Below the pieces are notes generated by a model. That model saw only the letters and a program-made list of their open reading frames with translations, was not told the DNA's origin and ran no database searches. 64,000 nt of DNA. Origin: SXVE01 sp036388895 (lineage in GTDB: Bacteria; Acidobacteriota; Blastocatellia; Pyrinomonadales; Pyrinomonadaceae). Each line of letters begins with the position of its first letter. Positions within the stretch are counted from its first letter, which is position 1. The stretch covers positions 42,743 through 106,742 of the forward strand of contig DASVQY010000026.1 in assembly GCA_036388895.1 (NCBI GenBank), written 5' to 3'. Both the position numbers and the translations under genes were made by a program. Shown piece after piece: positions 9,131 through 18,886 of this stretch.

Positions 9131-9511
9131 ATGAAGTTTGCGAAAATTGTGTTTTACGTTGCAGGAATTTACGGTTTGATTGTTTTGCTGCCGCAATATT
9201 TTATGGAAGTGAAAAACGGGCAGGATTATCCGCCGCCGATTACGCATCCCGAATATTATTACGGTTTCATCGGCGTCGCCCTGGCTTTCCAATTCGTTTT
9301 TTTGATTATCGCCCGCAATCCGGTTCAATATCGCGCGATGATGATTCCGTCGGTTATCGAAAAATTCGTCTTCGGCATACCGGCGAGCATTCTGTTCGCG
9401 CAAAATCGTTTAGCCGCGCCTTTGTTCGCGGCGGGTTTGATTGATATGATTCTCGGGTTGCTTTTCATCGCCGCGTTTTTGAAGACAAAACCGGAATCGT
9501 CTTTGAATTAA
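9131..9511 (+). CDS. Small integral membrane protein
   Basis: 126 residues with four predicted membrane segments (near residues 5-22, 46-62, 76-92 and 98-117) and short polar loops. It follows lysS by 39 bp with no terminator visible between, so co-transcription is possible. I see no catalytic motif and do not recognise a family beyond DoxX-like small four-helix membrane proteins, which it resembles only in shape. Confidence 0.65.
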   Translation: MKFAKIVFYVAGIYGLIVLLPQYFMEVKNGQDYPPPITHPEYYYGFIGVALAFQFVFLIIARNPVQYRAMMIPSVIEKFVFGIPASILFAQNRLAAPLFAAGLIDMILGLLFIAAFLKTKPESSLN

Positions 9512-9595
9512 CATTTGTACTCTGTAATAAAGTTTACAAAAGTTTTATTCGATTAATGAGACAATAAATTTAAAATACTTTTCAAGGGAGAAAAA

Positions 9596-9856
9596 ATGGT
9601 ACGAGAAACAAACGTAGAAGCCGAAGAAGATAAAATTCGCAGAAAAGACGAAGAGTTAACCGGGCGCGACATTCCGGGCGGAACCGGGGAAATTTCCGAC
9701 GAAGACATTAACGCGATTGACGAAGAAACAGCCGATAAACCGACCGGGCAAGATCATTCGACCGAAAATTACGGCGAATCAATGCCTGACGGCGGCGTCG
9801 GCGGCGTTCAAAATCATTCCGACCCGACCTCGGACATTGCCCGGATTGATGATTAA
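9596..9856 (+). CDS. Acidic, probably disordered small protein
   Basis: 86 residues, very rich in Asp, Glu and Gly (ETNVEAEEDKIRRKDEEL at the start, then GRDIPGGTGEISDEDIN) and almost without hydrophobic residues, so it is likely unfolded on its own. A Shine-Dalgarno (AAGGGAG) lies 6 bp before the ATG. Codon use matches the neighbours, which supports a real gene. Function unknown; such small hydrophilic proteins can be stress-related, but nothing here shows it. Confidence 0.6.
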   Translation: MVRETNVEAEEDKIRRKDEELTGRDIPGGTGEISDEDINAIDEETADKPTGQDHSTENYGESMPDGGVGGVQNHSDPTSDIARIDD

Positions 9857-9964
9857 ATTGTTTGATGTGAATATTTAGTTTTTTACGCGTTTTAGAATGA
9901 ATTCATTTGCGCTGCAAAAAACGAGATAAATTTTGAATTTAAAGTAATTGTAAGAGAAATAATT

Positions 9965-10342
9965 ATGTTCAGAGATACCGAATCGCAGCTTGAAGGCATC
10001 CGGCAGATTTTCGCCGAAGCAAAACAACAGGATAATTGGGACACAAACGAGCCGATGCTCTACAGTTTTTATTTCGTGGACGAAGACCCGGATAAGCTCG
10101 AAGAACTCGGTCTCGAACTCGAAGAAAAAGGCTATGATTTCATCGGCGTTTTCGAACTCGGCGACGAGGAAACCGAAGAAGCAACCGGCGAATATCTGCT
10201 TCACATTGATAAAGAGGAAGTTCACACGCCCGAATCTTTGGCGCAAAGAAACGTCGAACTGCAAAAAATCGCCGATGAGCACGAAGTTCAAACTTACGAC
10301 GGCTGGGAATTCGGCGAACCGGGCGAATACGACGAAGAGTAG
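9965..10342 (+). CDS. RraB-like protein (ribonuclease E inhibitor family)
   Basis: 125 residues, strongly acidic. The N-terminal helix (ESQLEGIRQIFAEAKQQD), the LEELGLELEEKGYDFIG middle and the C-terminal HEVQTYDGWEFG match the pattern of the RraB fold (in E. coli RraB the last part reads FDVEYDGWGTYF). RraB binds RNase E and lowers its activity; members outside Proteobacteria are often of unknown target. Assignment rests on recalled family pattern, so moderate. It stands alone between the acidic protein and the EamA transporter. Confidence 0.6.
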   Translation: MFRDTESQLEGIRQIFAEAKQQDNWDTNEPMLYSFYFVDEDPDKLEELGLELEEKGYDFIGVFELGDEETEEATGEYLLHIDKEEVHTPESLAQRNVELQKIADEHEVQTYDGWEFGEPGEYDEE

Positions 10343-10360
10343 TTTTATATTCGGAATTGA

Positions 10361-11224
10361 ATGAAGGCATTTCTCTACACGAGCTTCGCGCTTTCGGCGT
10401 TCGCCTTTAATTCGATTCTTTGTCGTCTCGCTCTCGGCGCCGACGCGATTGACGCGGCGAGTTTTACGACTGTGCGCTTGATTTCGGGAGCTTTCGCGCT
10501 TTTTGTAATCAGCGCCGTTTTCGCCAAAAAAGAAAAGAAAACCAGAGAGATAATGAAACGCGGAACCTGGCTTTCCGCGTTTTTTCTTTTTGCTTACGCC
10601 GTTTGTTTTTCATTCGCTTACACTAATCTGACGACCGGAACCGGAGCGCTGATTTTGTTCGGTTCGGTTCAGGCGACGATGATTTTTGCGGCAATTTTTG
10701 CTGGCGAAAGACCGAAAACTGTCGAGTGGTTTGGGCTGGTAATCGCGCTCGTCGGTCTGATTTATTTAGTTTTTCCTGGTTTAACTTCACCACCTCTAGA
10801 AAGCTCCGCTTTGATGGCGTTCGCCGGAATCGCCTGGGGATTTTACACCTTGCGCGGACGCGGTTCCGCAAATCCGCTCGGCGATACAACCGGAAACTTT
10901 CTCCGCTCGGTTCCGATGGTAATCGTTAGCGCTCTGCCTTTTCTTTCCCGAGCTCATTTATCACAAAAAGGTTTTTTACTCGCTGTAGCATCCGGCGCGA
11001 TTGCTTCGGGAATCGGTTATTCGGTTTGGTATCGCGCGCTTAAATTTCATACGGCGACGAGGGCGGCGATTTTGCAGCTTTCCGTTCCGGTTCTGGCGGC
11101 GTTCGGTGGCGTGATTTTTATGGCTGAAACTATATCTTTTCGATTGCTCACGGCGACGCTTTTAATTATCGGCGGAATCGCACTGGCGATTATAGGGCGC
11201 AAATATGTTAAAAATGAAGAGTGA
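10361..11224 (+). CDS. EamA/DMT-family transporter
   Basis: 287 residues with ten hydrophobic segments arranged as two EamA halves of five helices each (first half ending near FVGLIYLVFPG, second starting at SALMAFAGIAWGFYTLRG). Family members export amino acids, nucleotide sugars or other small metabolites across the inner membrane. The substrate cannot be read from sequence. The stop overlaps the GTG start of the next gene by 4 bp (GTGA), which implies translational coupling with the acyltransferase. Confidence 0.85.
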   Translation: MKAFLYTSFALSAFAFNSILCRLALGADAIDAASFTTVRLISGAFALFVISAVFAKKEKKTREIMKRGTWLSAFFLFAYAVCFSFAYTNLTTGTGALILFGSVQATMIFAAIFAGERPKTVEWFGLVIALVGLIYLVFPGLTSPPLESSALMAFAGIAWGFYTLRGRGSANPLGDTTGNFLRSVPMVIVSALPFLSRAHLSQKGFLLAVASGAIASGIGYSVWYRALKFHTATRAAILQLSVPVLAAFGGVIFMAETISFRLLTATLLIIGGIALAIIGRKYVKNEE

Positions 11225-12684
11225 ATCAAACTTCTTCGGAAAACTCTGAAAAACACGAAACGGTAAAAGTTTTGACTTTGCGCGAAATGATTTATCTCGG
11301 CAAAGGAACTTTCGCCCGGCAATTGATTCACGCGTTTATCAGCACCGCGCTGCGGCTTTTTTTCAGGCGTATCGAAGCCGCGAACGTTGAAAACGTCCCG
11401 AAAAAAGGAGCGGTTTTGTTCGTTCTCAACCATCCGAACGGTCTCGTCGATCCCGGACTCGTTTTCGTATCCTTACCTCGACGCGTTTCGTTCTTAGCGA
11501 AATCAACTTTGTTCGATATTCCGGTTGGCGGTTATCTTCTGCGCACTTTTGAGATTTTACCGGTTTACAGACGCGTTGACGCGGCGGGTGATATGTCGAA
11601 AAATCAACAGACGTTTCGCAATTGCTATGAACTTTTGATCCAAGGTCGCTGCATAGCCATTTTTCCTGAAGGCGTCTCGCACAATGAAACAAAACTCCAG
11701 CCGATGAAAACCGGCGCGGCGCGAATAGCTCTAGGCGCTTTAGGTTACGATTCAAGCGGGGAGAAAACAGCCGAAAACAAATTTATAAGAAAGGAGTTTG
11801 ATTTGAAAATTATACCGGTCGGGCTTTATTACACATCAAAAACGGCATTTCGCAGCGAAGCGTTGATTCGCTACGGCGAATCGTTCGAAGTTGAACCGGT
11901 TGAATTGGATGAAAACGGAGAACCTCAGCGCGAAGCGGTTTTGCAGTTGACCGAAAAAATCGAAACAGCTTTGCGAAACGTTACTCTGAATCTTGAAACT
12001 GAAAGGGAACTCGAAACAATCGTCAAAGCCGAAGCTCTTTTTGCATCGGTTTACGAAAATCTGGTCTTCAAACAAACTTTGACGCAGAGTTTTCAACGAT
12101 TGCAGGAATTGGCGGGCAAATACAAACTGCTCGGAGAAAACGAGCCGGAAAAGATGCGCCAGTTAAACGAAAAAGTTTCTGAATACGAAAATAAACTCAA
12201 AAACAGCGGTTTAACCGTCGAAAGCCTTTCAGTTTTGCAGCATCCAACCGCGTACGTTTTCCGCTATTTGATTTTACGAATCATTGTTTTGCTCACGCTA
12301 GCACCTTTTGCAATCATTGGCGCATTGATTCATTCACCCGCTTATTTAATTTCCAACGTGATCGGTTTAATGTTCAAAACGCACGGAACTGACGCGGCTG
12401 GCTCGACTTACAAAATTCTCGCAGCATGTATATTTATGCCGCTAACTTGGTTGAGTTTTGCAGGAATAATTTTTTATTTTTTCGAATGGCAATTCGCTCT
12501 TCTCTCGATTCCGCTCGTGATTTTATGCGGTTACATCGCTTTGCGTTCGTTAGAGACATTGATTGATATGAGTGTTTGGCTCAAATCCGCGTGGCTTTTG
12601 TTCAGCAAACGAGCGCTTTTTCTGCGTTTACTGGTCCAGCGCAAAACTTTGCAAAAGGAAATTGGCGACCTCATTGAAGAATAA
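11221..12684 (+). CDS. PlsC-like glycerophospholipid acyltransferase with membrane C-terminus
   Basis: 487 residues, GTG start coupled to the upstream transporter gene. The acyltransferase domain is at ~45-250: NHPNGLVDP carries the catalytic NHxxxxD motif and FPEGVSHNE the glycerol-phosphate-binding motif. A helical stretch follows (~250-330), then four membrane segments (~345-455) which ordinary PlsC (about 240 residues) lacks. It probably acylates lysophosphatidate or a related glycerolipid at the inner membrane. The long C-terminus is typical of the large bacterial 1-acyl-glycerol-3-phosphate acyltransferase-like family rather than of housekeeping PlsC. Followed by a strong terminator. 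Confidence 0.85.
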   Translation: MNQTSSENSEKHETVKVLTLREMIYLGKGTFARQLIHAFISTALRLFFRRIEAANVENVPKKGAVLFVLNHPNGLVDPGLVFVSLPRRVSFLAKSTLFDIPVGGYLLRTFEILPVYRRVDAAGDMSKNQQTFRNCYELLIQGRCIAIFPEGVSHNETKLQPMKTGAARIALGALGYDSSGEKTAENKFIRKEFDLKIIPVGLYYTSKTAFRSEALIRYGESFEVEPVELDENGEPQREAVLQLTEKIETALRNVTLNLETERELETIVKAEALFASVYENLVFKQTLTQSFQRLQELAGKYKLLGENEPEKMRQLNEKVSEYENKLKNSGLTVESLSVLQHPTAYVFRYLILRIIVLLTLAPFAIIGALIHSPAYLISNVIGLMFKTHGTDAAGSTYKILAACIFMPLTWLSFAGIIFYFFEWQFALLSIPLVILCGYIALRSLETLIDMSVWLKSAWLLFSKRALFLRLLVQRKTLQKEIGDLIEE

Positions 12685-12700
12685 CTTTAAATAAATAAAA

Positions 12701-12734
12701 AAGTGCGGCAAGAATTCGCTTCTTAACCGCACTT
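12701..12734. terminator. Bidirectional rho-independent terminator
   Basis: AAGTGCGG at 12701-12708 pairs with CCGCACTT at 12727-12734, with a further AAGAA/TTCTT pairing inside. An A tract precedes it, so it can serve the acyltransferase (+) and the receptor gene (-). Confidence 0.85.
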
Positions 12735-12756
12735 TACAAGTTATAACAGCATTAGG

Positions 12757-15700
12757 TTAGAAAACTAATCTCGCTCCTACAACTATGCGACGGCTACCGC
12801 CATTCGTTGCCCATTGATTAAGAAAACTTGCAGCGTTGAGGCGTCCTACAGGAACACCGAAATTACGTTCATTTAATACATTAAACATATCAGCGCGAAG
12901 CTGGAAACGAACATTCTCGGCAATACGAGTATTTTTGATAATACCAAAATCCACATTCCGAAAATATTGTGCCCTTAGGATGTTACGCCCGGCATTGCCA
13001 AGTCGTTGCCCAGCTGTTGTAATGCTAAAAAGCGCGGGGCATCTATTGCCCGTAATTGGAGCACCGCATGCTGCTCTGATTTCCGGTATCGTCATGCTAG
13101 AAAGATCTAGATTTGAAGCCAAATTGGGACGAATCGCATCTCCAACCAATCCATTAATACCGTTTAATGCTCCAGCCGGGTCGGAACCGTTGAGAACCGT
13201 GAACGGCGCGCCGCTCTGTGCGGTAAAGAATGAATTAATTTGAAATCCGCCGAGTAGTCGTCCGATGAATCCTTGCTGCGATTGGAAAAACGGCAGTTCG
13301 TAAACGAAATTGCCGGAAAAACGATGCGGACGGTCAAAACTCGAACGAGCGCGGTCGCCTTCCAAATTGAAGGAATCCTGGGCGACGGCAACTTCCGCGT
13401 TTGACGGATTGAAGGTTTCCGACGCCGTGTCAATAAACGAACTGTAAGTATAGTTAACGCCTGCACTAAAGTTGCGACTTAGACGTTTTTCCAAACTAGC
13501 CTGTAACGCGTTGTAAATTGAATTAGCTCTGTTACCACGCAGACGAATGACGCCGCGTGTTGGATCAACTCGAGGACACGGGTTGGCGTTAGTTCCTCCG
13601 GCACAGGCAGTGCGCGGATTCCCGTCAATCGTTTGAAACAAACCCGTTCCTCTCGTTCTGATATAACCCACTTTCATAACCAAATCGCTTGTCAACTCAC
13701 GCTGCACTTCAAAAGAGAATTGGTCTGTGGCTGGTGAACGAAAGTCCTCAGCGACAACCGTTCGGGTTAAGCTGTTCGGATTTGAAATATTCGGAGTTGT
13801 AAAATTTCGAATATTTGTAAAGGCATTTGTTCTTGTTGGCTGACCGGGATCGCCGAAGGTAATAGACGCTAAATATGGGAAACCGCCCGCGATGTTTAAG
13901 TTGAGATTAATATAATTAGCATCATAGGTGCGCGAGTACCCGCCTCTTAAAACTAATTTGTCACCGCCGGTAATAAAGCCCAAAATACCTTCGTCGCTGG
14001 TGCGCGGATTCCAGTTAAATCCGATGCGCGGCATAAAATTGTTTTTATCAACTGTCGGCACGGGCGTAAGCGCAAAGCGTTGATCGCCTCCGTTCCGAGC
14101 TACGATTCGTTGGTTTGCCTCTTTTAGATAGCTGAACGAATCTCCGGGATACTCATAACGAAGTCCAAGCGTTAAAGTGAAATTCGGCTTAATGCGCCAC
14201 TCATCCTGTGCAAAAGTATAAAACTCGTGCCAACGATAAAAATTTACAATGTCGCCTCCCGGCAGCGGCGCGTTGATAGTCGCGGTTTGCGCAACGTCAT
14301 CCACAAAGTTTTGCAGACTGGTGTATTCCAAACGTCCTCGGGTAGTCGGAATAAAGAAACTTGCTACATCTGTTCGTCGTAAGTCAACTCCGAATTTAAA
14401 GTTGTGATTGCCCGTCGTATAAGACAGTGAATCCTGAATTTGATAAGTGTCGTTAATACGAAATTGTGGTAAATTGACCGCCAACCCGATTGCCGTACGG
14501 TCAACCGCCGCGTTGAATCCGACTAGTCCTAAAGAAGTAATCTCAATGGAGGGAATTACTTCAGAAGACGAATCCGAAGAGTTGCTGCTGGAATCATAGC
14601 GCGACCAAGCGATACGTGCCTCGTTGGATAACCTACTGGTTAAAATACTATTTAGCACCATAGTTGCGGCTTTTGTTTTTATCGGTACAACAGTGGTCAA
14701 TCCCGACGGCGTCACTTGTCCTCCACCTAATGTTGTGTTGTTATCAAATCGGTAACGCCCATACAAAAGATTTTTATCATTAAAACGATGGTCAATTCTA
14801 ATTGAACCTTGATTAGAATTGAAAATCTGCGGTGCTGAGCCAGTTATATTACCGAGCGGCACGGTAAAAGTTTGCCCGTTTGCAGTAAAAGTCTGTGTTT
14901 GTCCGTTAGGTGACCCGGCAGGAAGAAACTGTAGTAGTGCGGCTACTTGAGGACGATTGCCGACAGCTGATTGTAAAATTGCACGTCCAGCTTCGGTCGG
15001 CGCTCCGTTTATCGTAGCTCCCGTACCTAATGACCTAATTGTCCAACGTTGATAGTCACCGAAGAAAAATGTACGATCCTTACCATTTGTGAATGTCGGT
15101 CCACCTTCACCGAAATTGAAAAATGGCAACGGTCCACCTAAAGTAAAACCGTATTGAAATTCCTTACGCACAGGCGGTCTTCGCTTTAATTCATCGGTTG
15201 CGTTAGGATTGCAGTTGCCAGCTTGTTTTTCGAGGTTATTACAGGCATTGAGGTTTTCATTATTGTGAAAAATGAAACCGGTACCATGAAAGTTATTTGT
15301 TCCAGACTTGCCAATAAAATTAACTACTGAGCCGGAATTGCGTCCGTATTCGGCAAGGAATTGATTTGTAATAATGCGAACTTCTCCGATGGCATCCGGG
15401 TTGTTAATTGCTATTTGTCCGCCCGAAAGACTCGGATCGTTAATGTCCTGACCATCAAGCATAAAGTTATTCGAACGGAGACGACCGCCATTTGCTGAGA
15501 AACTGATACCGTTAGCAAAAGTGGTTTGCCCCGAACTTAACTGGCTTATTCCAGGAACCGAAAGCAAAACATTATAAACATTTCGATTCGGCGCAATCGG
15601 TAATTCGGATAAACGCTTTTCATCAAATCTTGTGCTAACTTCCGCCGTTGTCGTATTCAGCAAAGAAGCGTTTTCGGTAACTGTTACGACTTCCTGAACT

Positions 15701-16041
15701 CCGCCGGCTCTAAGCCCAACATCTACTACGGCATTTTGATTAACATTTAGCGTAATACCGGTTTGAATATATTTTGCAAAGTTTGTTGCTTCCACCATAA
15801 CTTCATACGAGCCGACCGGCAGGTTTACGAAGTTATAACGACCTTCGCCGTCTGTTTGCAAAGTGCGCGTAAGACCAGTATCGGTATTTCGCGCTGTCAC
15901 GGTTGCATTCGGTATTACCGCCCTTTGCTCATCAAGAACGACACCGGCAATCGAACCGGTCGTTGACTGACCAAGCGCAGTTAAGACAATGCTAAAAAGC
16001 GTCATCATTATAAACATCAGTTTTAGGATACTTCTGTTCAT
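12757..16041 (-). CDS. Oar-like TonB-dependent receptor with carboxypeptidase-regulatory domain
   Basis: 1094 residues. Signal peptide (~1-24). A carboxypeptidase-regulatory-like Ig domain at ~28-110 (GSIAGVVLDEQRAVIPNATV). A TonB plug at ~125-250 (ELPIAPNRNVYNVLLSVPGI, NFMLDGQDINDPSLSGG). A beta-barrel fills the rest and ends in VVGARLVF, a typical aromatic outer-membrane C-terminus. Such Oar-like proteins are numerous in Acidobacteriota and are thought to import polymers or other large substrates. The substrate is unknown. An excellent Shine-Dalgarno (AGGAGG, plus-strand coordinates 16047-16052) lies 5 bp before the start, suggesting strong translation. Confidence 0.9.
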   Translation of the reverse strand: MNRSILKLMFIMMTLFSIVLTALGQSTTGSIAGVVLDEQRAVIPNATVTARNTDTGLTRTLQTDGEGRYNFVNLPVGSYEVMVEATNFAKYIQTGITLNVNQNAVVDVGLRAGGVQEVVTVTENASLLNTTTAEVSTRFDEKRLSELPIAPNRNVYNVLLSVPGISQLSSGQTTFANGISFSANGGRLRSNNFMLDGQDINDPSLSGGQIAINNPDAIGEVRIITNQFLAEYGRNSGSVVNFIGKSGTNNFHGTGFIFHNNENLNACNNLEKQAGNCNPNATDELKRRPPVRKEFQYGFTLGGPLPFFNFGEGGPTFTNGKDRTFFFGDYQRWTIRSLGTGATINGAPTEAGRAILQSAVGNRPQVAALLQFLPAGSPNGQTQTFTANGQTFTVPLGNITGSAPQIFNSNQGSIRIDHRFNDKNLLYGRYRFDNNTTLGGGQVTPSGLTTVVPIKTKAATMVLNSILTSRLSNEARIAWSRYDSSSNSSDSSSEVIPSIEITSLGLVGFNAAVDRTAIGLAVNLPQFRINDTYQIQDSLSYTTGNHNFKFGVDLRRTDVASFFIPTTRGRLEYTSLQNFVDDVAQTATINAPLPGGDIVNFYRWHEFYTFAQDEWRIKPNFTLTLGLRYEYPGDSFSYLKEANQRIVARNGGDQRFALTPVPTVDKNNFMPRIGFNWNPRTSDEGILGFITGGDKLVLRGGYSRTYDANYINLNLNIAGGFPYLASITFGDPGQPTRTNAFTNIRNFTTPNISNPNSLTRTVVAEDFRSPATDQFSFEVQRELTSDLVMKVGYIRTRGTGLFQTIDGNPRTACAGGTNANPCPRVDPTRGVIRLRGNRANSIYNALQASLEKRLSRNFSAGVNYTYSSFIDTASETFNPSNAEVAVAQDSFNLEGDRARSSFDRPHRFSGNFVYELPFFQSQQGFIGRLLGGFQINSFFTAQSGAPFTVLNGSDPAGALNGINGLVGDAIRPNLASNLDLSSMTIPEIRAACGAPITGNRCPALFSITTAGQRLGNAGRNILRAQYFRNVDFGIIKNTRIAENVRFQLRADMFNVLNERNFGVPVGRLNAASFLNQWATNGGSRRIVVGARLVF

Positions 16042-16336
16042 TAAATCCTCCTGTGTAATTAGATTATTTGTTTTGGGATTAAAACTAGGGCAGGCAGAAG
16101 GAATGCAAATGTTGTTCCGATCGATTAAATATAAATAATATAAGGAGATAGGGTTTGTGTCTTTACAAAACTTTACAAATAGCTAGCAATAAATTCAAAA
16201 AAATGGATAAAAAACACCAAAACGTCAGGCTAGTGATTAGGAATTAATGTTATTTAGCTGCGAAATATAGAACGGAGGTTCTGGAGGGAGTTGCAAATAT
16301 TAGCTAATAAGCTACTAACGCAAAGATTTCGGAAGA
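16042..16336 (-). promoter_or_regulatory. Leader and upstream region of the Oar-like receptor gene
   Basis: No coding sequence seen. On the minus strand it holds AGGAGG before the ATG, AT-rich stretches (TATATTATTTATATTTAA) suitable for a -10, and a direct repeat TTTGTAAAG...TTTGTAAAG (around 16165-16185) that could be a regulator site. The start and promoter are inferred. Confidence 0.4.
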
Positions 16337-17431
16337 TTATTCGTTTGCCATCACTTCGACCGGATCAATCGCCGAAGCTCGCCAGGCAGGATAAAGAGCG
16401 CCGAAAAGACTTCCGCCGACGGCGATTGCGATGGCGGAAGCAATCCAGCCGGGACTGAATTCAAACTGCAAATCGAAAATTTTTGCAATTATAAATGAAG
16501 CCAGAAGAGAAACGATGAATCCGAGCAAAACGCCGAAAATGCCGATTAAAAACGCTTCGCCTTCGATTACTTTGATAATAAAGGTTTTCGACGCGCCGAG
16601 CGACTTTAAAATGCCGATTTCCTTGCGCCGTTCGGTAATAGTGGTGTACATCGAGAGCAAAACGAAAATCGTGCTGACGAACGCGCCCAATCCGACGAGT
16701 ACGCGCAAAAACGTATTCAACGCGGGAACTCTTTCCTGCGCGTCAATTATCAAATCGCGCGTCAAATTAATTTTATTTCCGGGCAATTGTTCGTTTATTC
16801 GCGCCGCGACTTCTTCAACGTTAGCGCCGTCCTTCAATTTGACGAGAATAAATGTGCTTTTATCGGTTTCGAGCGCTTCCTGCATCGCGGCGAGCGACAT
16901 CTTTATTCTCGCTCCCGAAGGCGGCGAGAAAATTCCGACCGCCGTATAATCCCGATTAAAAATATTTATTTTGTCACCGAGTTTAACGTTTTCGTCTTCG
17001 ACGTAACGCTCGTCGAGAATGACTTCATTGTTCGCCGTCGGCGCGCGACCTTCGACGATGCTCATTTCATTCATTGCGGCGAACGGGTGCCAGTCAACGC
17101 CGTCAATTTGCTGAATTCCCCAGCGCTGGTTGGTGTTCGGCGTAATGTAGCGGATAATCGGAACTGTTGAGGCAACGCCTTCGATTTGCAGAAGTCTCTG
17201 CGCGTAAGTCGTGCTGACCGAGGCGTTTGAACTGGTTAATTCCATTGCGCCGGGACGCGTGAAAACGATTTCGGCTTTCCAATTCGAGGCGCGCCGCGCC
17301 ATATCGTCGGTCATTCCGCGGGCGAGACCCGTAAAAAGCACGACCAAAATGACTCCGAGAGCAACGCCGATGACGCTTATCAGTGTACGAAACGGACGAA
17401 CCTTTAAATTGGCTAAAACAAGTTCTAACAT
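16337..17431 (-). CDS. MacB/FtsX-type ABC transporter permease
   Basis: 364 residues. One membrane helix at ~17-38 (LISVIGVALGVILVVLFTG), a periplasmic MacB-type domain (~40-240), then the FtsX core of three helices ending in GALYPAWRASAIDPVEVM, the hallmark of this family. FtsX-type permeases do not move substrates through the membrane but couple cytoplasmic ATP hydrolysis to periplasmic work such as lipoprotein release or efflux. No ATPase gene is adjacent in this window, so the partner must be elsewhere. It is the last gene of the minus-strand run that begins with the PHP gene; 61 bp separate it from the glycosyltransferase. Confidence 0.88.
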   Translation of the reverse strand: MLELVLANLKVRPFRTLISVIGVALGVILVVLFTGLARGMTDDMARRASNWKAEIVFTRPGAMELTSSNASVSTTYAQRLLQIEGVASTVPIIRYITPNTNQRWGIQQIDGVDWHPFAAMNEMSIVEGRAPTANNEVILDERYVEDENVKLGDKINIFNRDYTAVGIFSPPSGARIKMSLAAMQEALETDKSTFILVKLKDGANVEEVAARINEQLPGNKINLTRDLIIDAQERVPALNTFLRVLVGLGAFVSTIFVLLSMYTTITERRKEIGILKSLGASKTFIIKVIEGEAFLIGIFGVLLGFIVSLLASFIIAKIFDLQFEFSPGWIASAIAIAVGGSLFGALYPAWRASAIDPVEVMANE

Positions 17432-17492
17432 TAGTATTTGAAACCGTAAATTAAAAAACTTTTCGCTTTACTTTCTATTTTTTTACGTTTTT

Positions 17493-18863
17493 TTACGTTT
17501 CGTTATTTACGAGTTTCGTAAAATCAAAATCTTTTACAGTTTCCGAATTGGTGTAAAGCTCTCGGCGCTTTTGAAAATCCTCGTACATTTTATCGTAAGT
17601 CGCAAGCAAACGGTCGGTTGAATTTTCCCATGTGTTCGCCCGAGCAGTTTGTAAGGCATTCTTTGTCTTAAATTCGGTTTGACCCGGATTTTCGACGATT
17701 TCTCGAATCGCCGCCGCGAAATTTTCGCCTGTCGGTTCGGTCAGCCAGATGTTTTCATCGGTTGCGTATGACAAAATTCCGCCCGCATTGGGCGCGACAA
17801 CCGGAACCCCGGACGCCATCGCTTCCAAAGGCGCGATGCCGAACGGTTCGCGCGGGTTCGGATGAACGAAAACATCGGCGTTGGCGTAATAATTTGCCAG
17901 TAATTCTTTATCGAGATGTCCGAGCTGTATGATTTTGCCGGGCACGCGTTTTTCGGTTTCGCCGGCGAGCCATTCGCTTTGCGGTCCGGCTCCGGCGATT
18001 AAAAGGCGGTAATCATTTTTCTTATCCTTCGTCAGAATCTCCATAAAATCCGGCAGTAATTCGATGTTTTTTTCCGGCGAAATTCTTCCGGCATAAAGCA
18101 GCGCAATCGAGTTTGCCGGAATTTTTGCGCGCTCGCGCATTTCTCGTTTAACTGCTTCGGATTTCCTTTCCGGCGAAAAAAGCTCGCTGTTGACGCCGCG
18201 CGGGCAAACGAAAATGCGTTCGTGAAGAGGGATTCGCGGAGCTTTGAAAGTGCGCCAGCTCCAATTAAAAAGCTTTTTCGGGCGGCGCTTCTTTTTTCCG
18301 GCACCGACGGCTTTGTAAAACTCTTCGGCTGTGTACGGAGAATTGGCGATGTGAAAGTCGAAATTCGGTAAAGTATATTTGCCGATCACGCTTTGAGCCA
18401 GCCATTTGCCGAATTTCCCCTCGGTCATAAACGATGAAATATTGTCGTCCATTCGCTCGCACGAAAAATGAACGAGCATCGGGCGCCCGAGCTGACGGAA
18501 TTTGCCCAGACGAATCATCGCGCCGATCATTGAAAGCGTGTATTTATCGGTTACTTCGATCATATCCGGTTTTTCGGCGAGCAGTATTTTACGGATGATC
18601 GAATCGTTCTGCATATATTGCCACGGCATCATCAAGCGATAACGCTTGTCGAAAATCGGAGAATAATTGGCGGGAACGTAATAAATTTTGGCGAAATCGT
18701 TTACTTCTTCGACAGCCTCGATTTCGCCCGGAACGATTAAACTAATATATCTCTTATGTCGCGCGGCGGCGGCGAGCAGATTATTATACGAGGTGCTGAT
18801 GCCGCCGGAATTTTTATGGTAGTAATTGGTTAAATGAACTGATTTTTTTATTTGATTTTGCAC
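17493..18863 (-). CDS. Glycosyltransferase family 4 protein
   Basis: 456 residues with two Rossmann domains. The N-terminal part has the glycine-rich acceptor loop KNSGGISTSYNNLL (~18-31). The C-terminal domain has LLYAGRISPEKNIELLPDF and EPFGIAPLEAMASGVPVV, the E-x7-E motif that binds the nucleotide-sugar donor in GT4 retaining enzymes. A basic insert (GAGKKKRRPKKLF) near residue 190 could contact the membrane. It acts in the cytoplasm, probably building a lipid-linked glycan. Donor and acceptor are unknown. It lies 23 bp downstream of the membrane-protein gene, in the PHP-GT-membrane-GT cluster. Confidence 0.88.
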   Translation of the reverse strand: MQNQIKKSVHLTNYYHKNSGGISTSYNNLLAAAARHKRYISLIVPGEIEAVEEVNDFAKIYYVPANYSPIFDKRYRLMMPWQYMQNDSIIRKILLAEKPDMIEVTDKYTLSMIGAMIRLGKFRQLGRPMLVHFSCERMDDNISSFMTEGKFGKWLAQSVIGKYTLPNFDFHIANSPYTAEEFYKAVGAGKKKRRPKKLFNWSWRTFKAPRIPLHERIFVCPRGVNSELFSPERKSEAVKREMRERAKIPANSIALLYAGRISPEKNIELLPDFMEILTKDKKNDYRLLIAGAGPQSEWLAGETEKRVPGKIIQLGHLDKELLANYYANADVFVHPNPREPFGIAPLEAMASGVPVVAPNAGGILSYATDENIWLTEPTGENFAAAIREIVENPGQTEFKTKNALQTARANTWENSTDRLLATYDKMYEDFQKRRELYTNSETVKDFDFTKLVNNET

Positions 18864-18886
18864 TGAAACTACTTCTTTTAACGAAA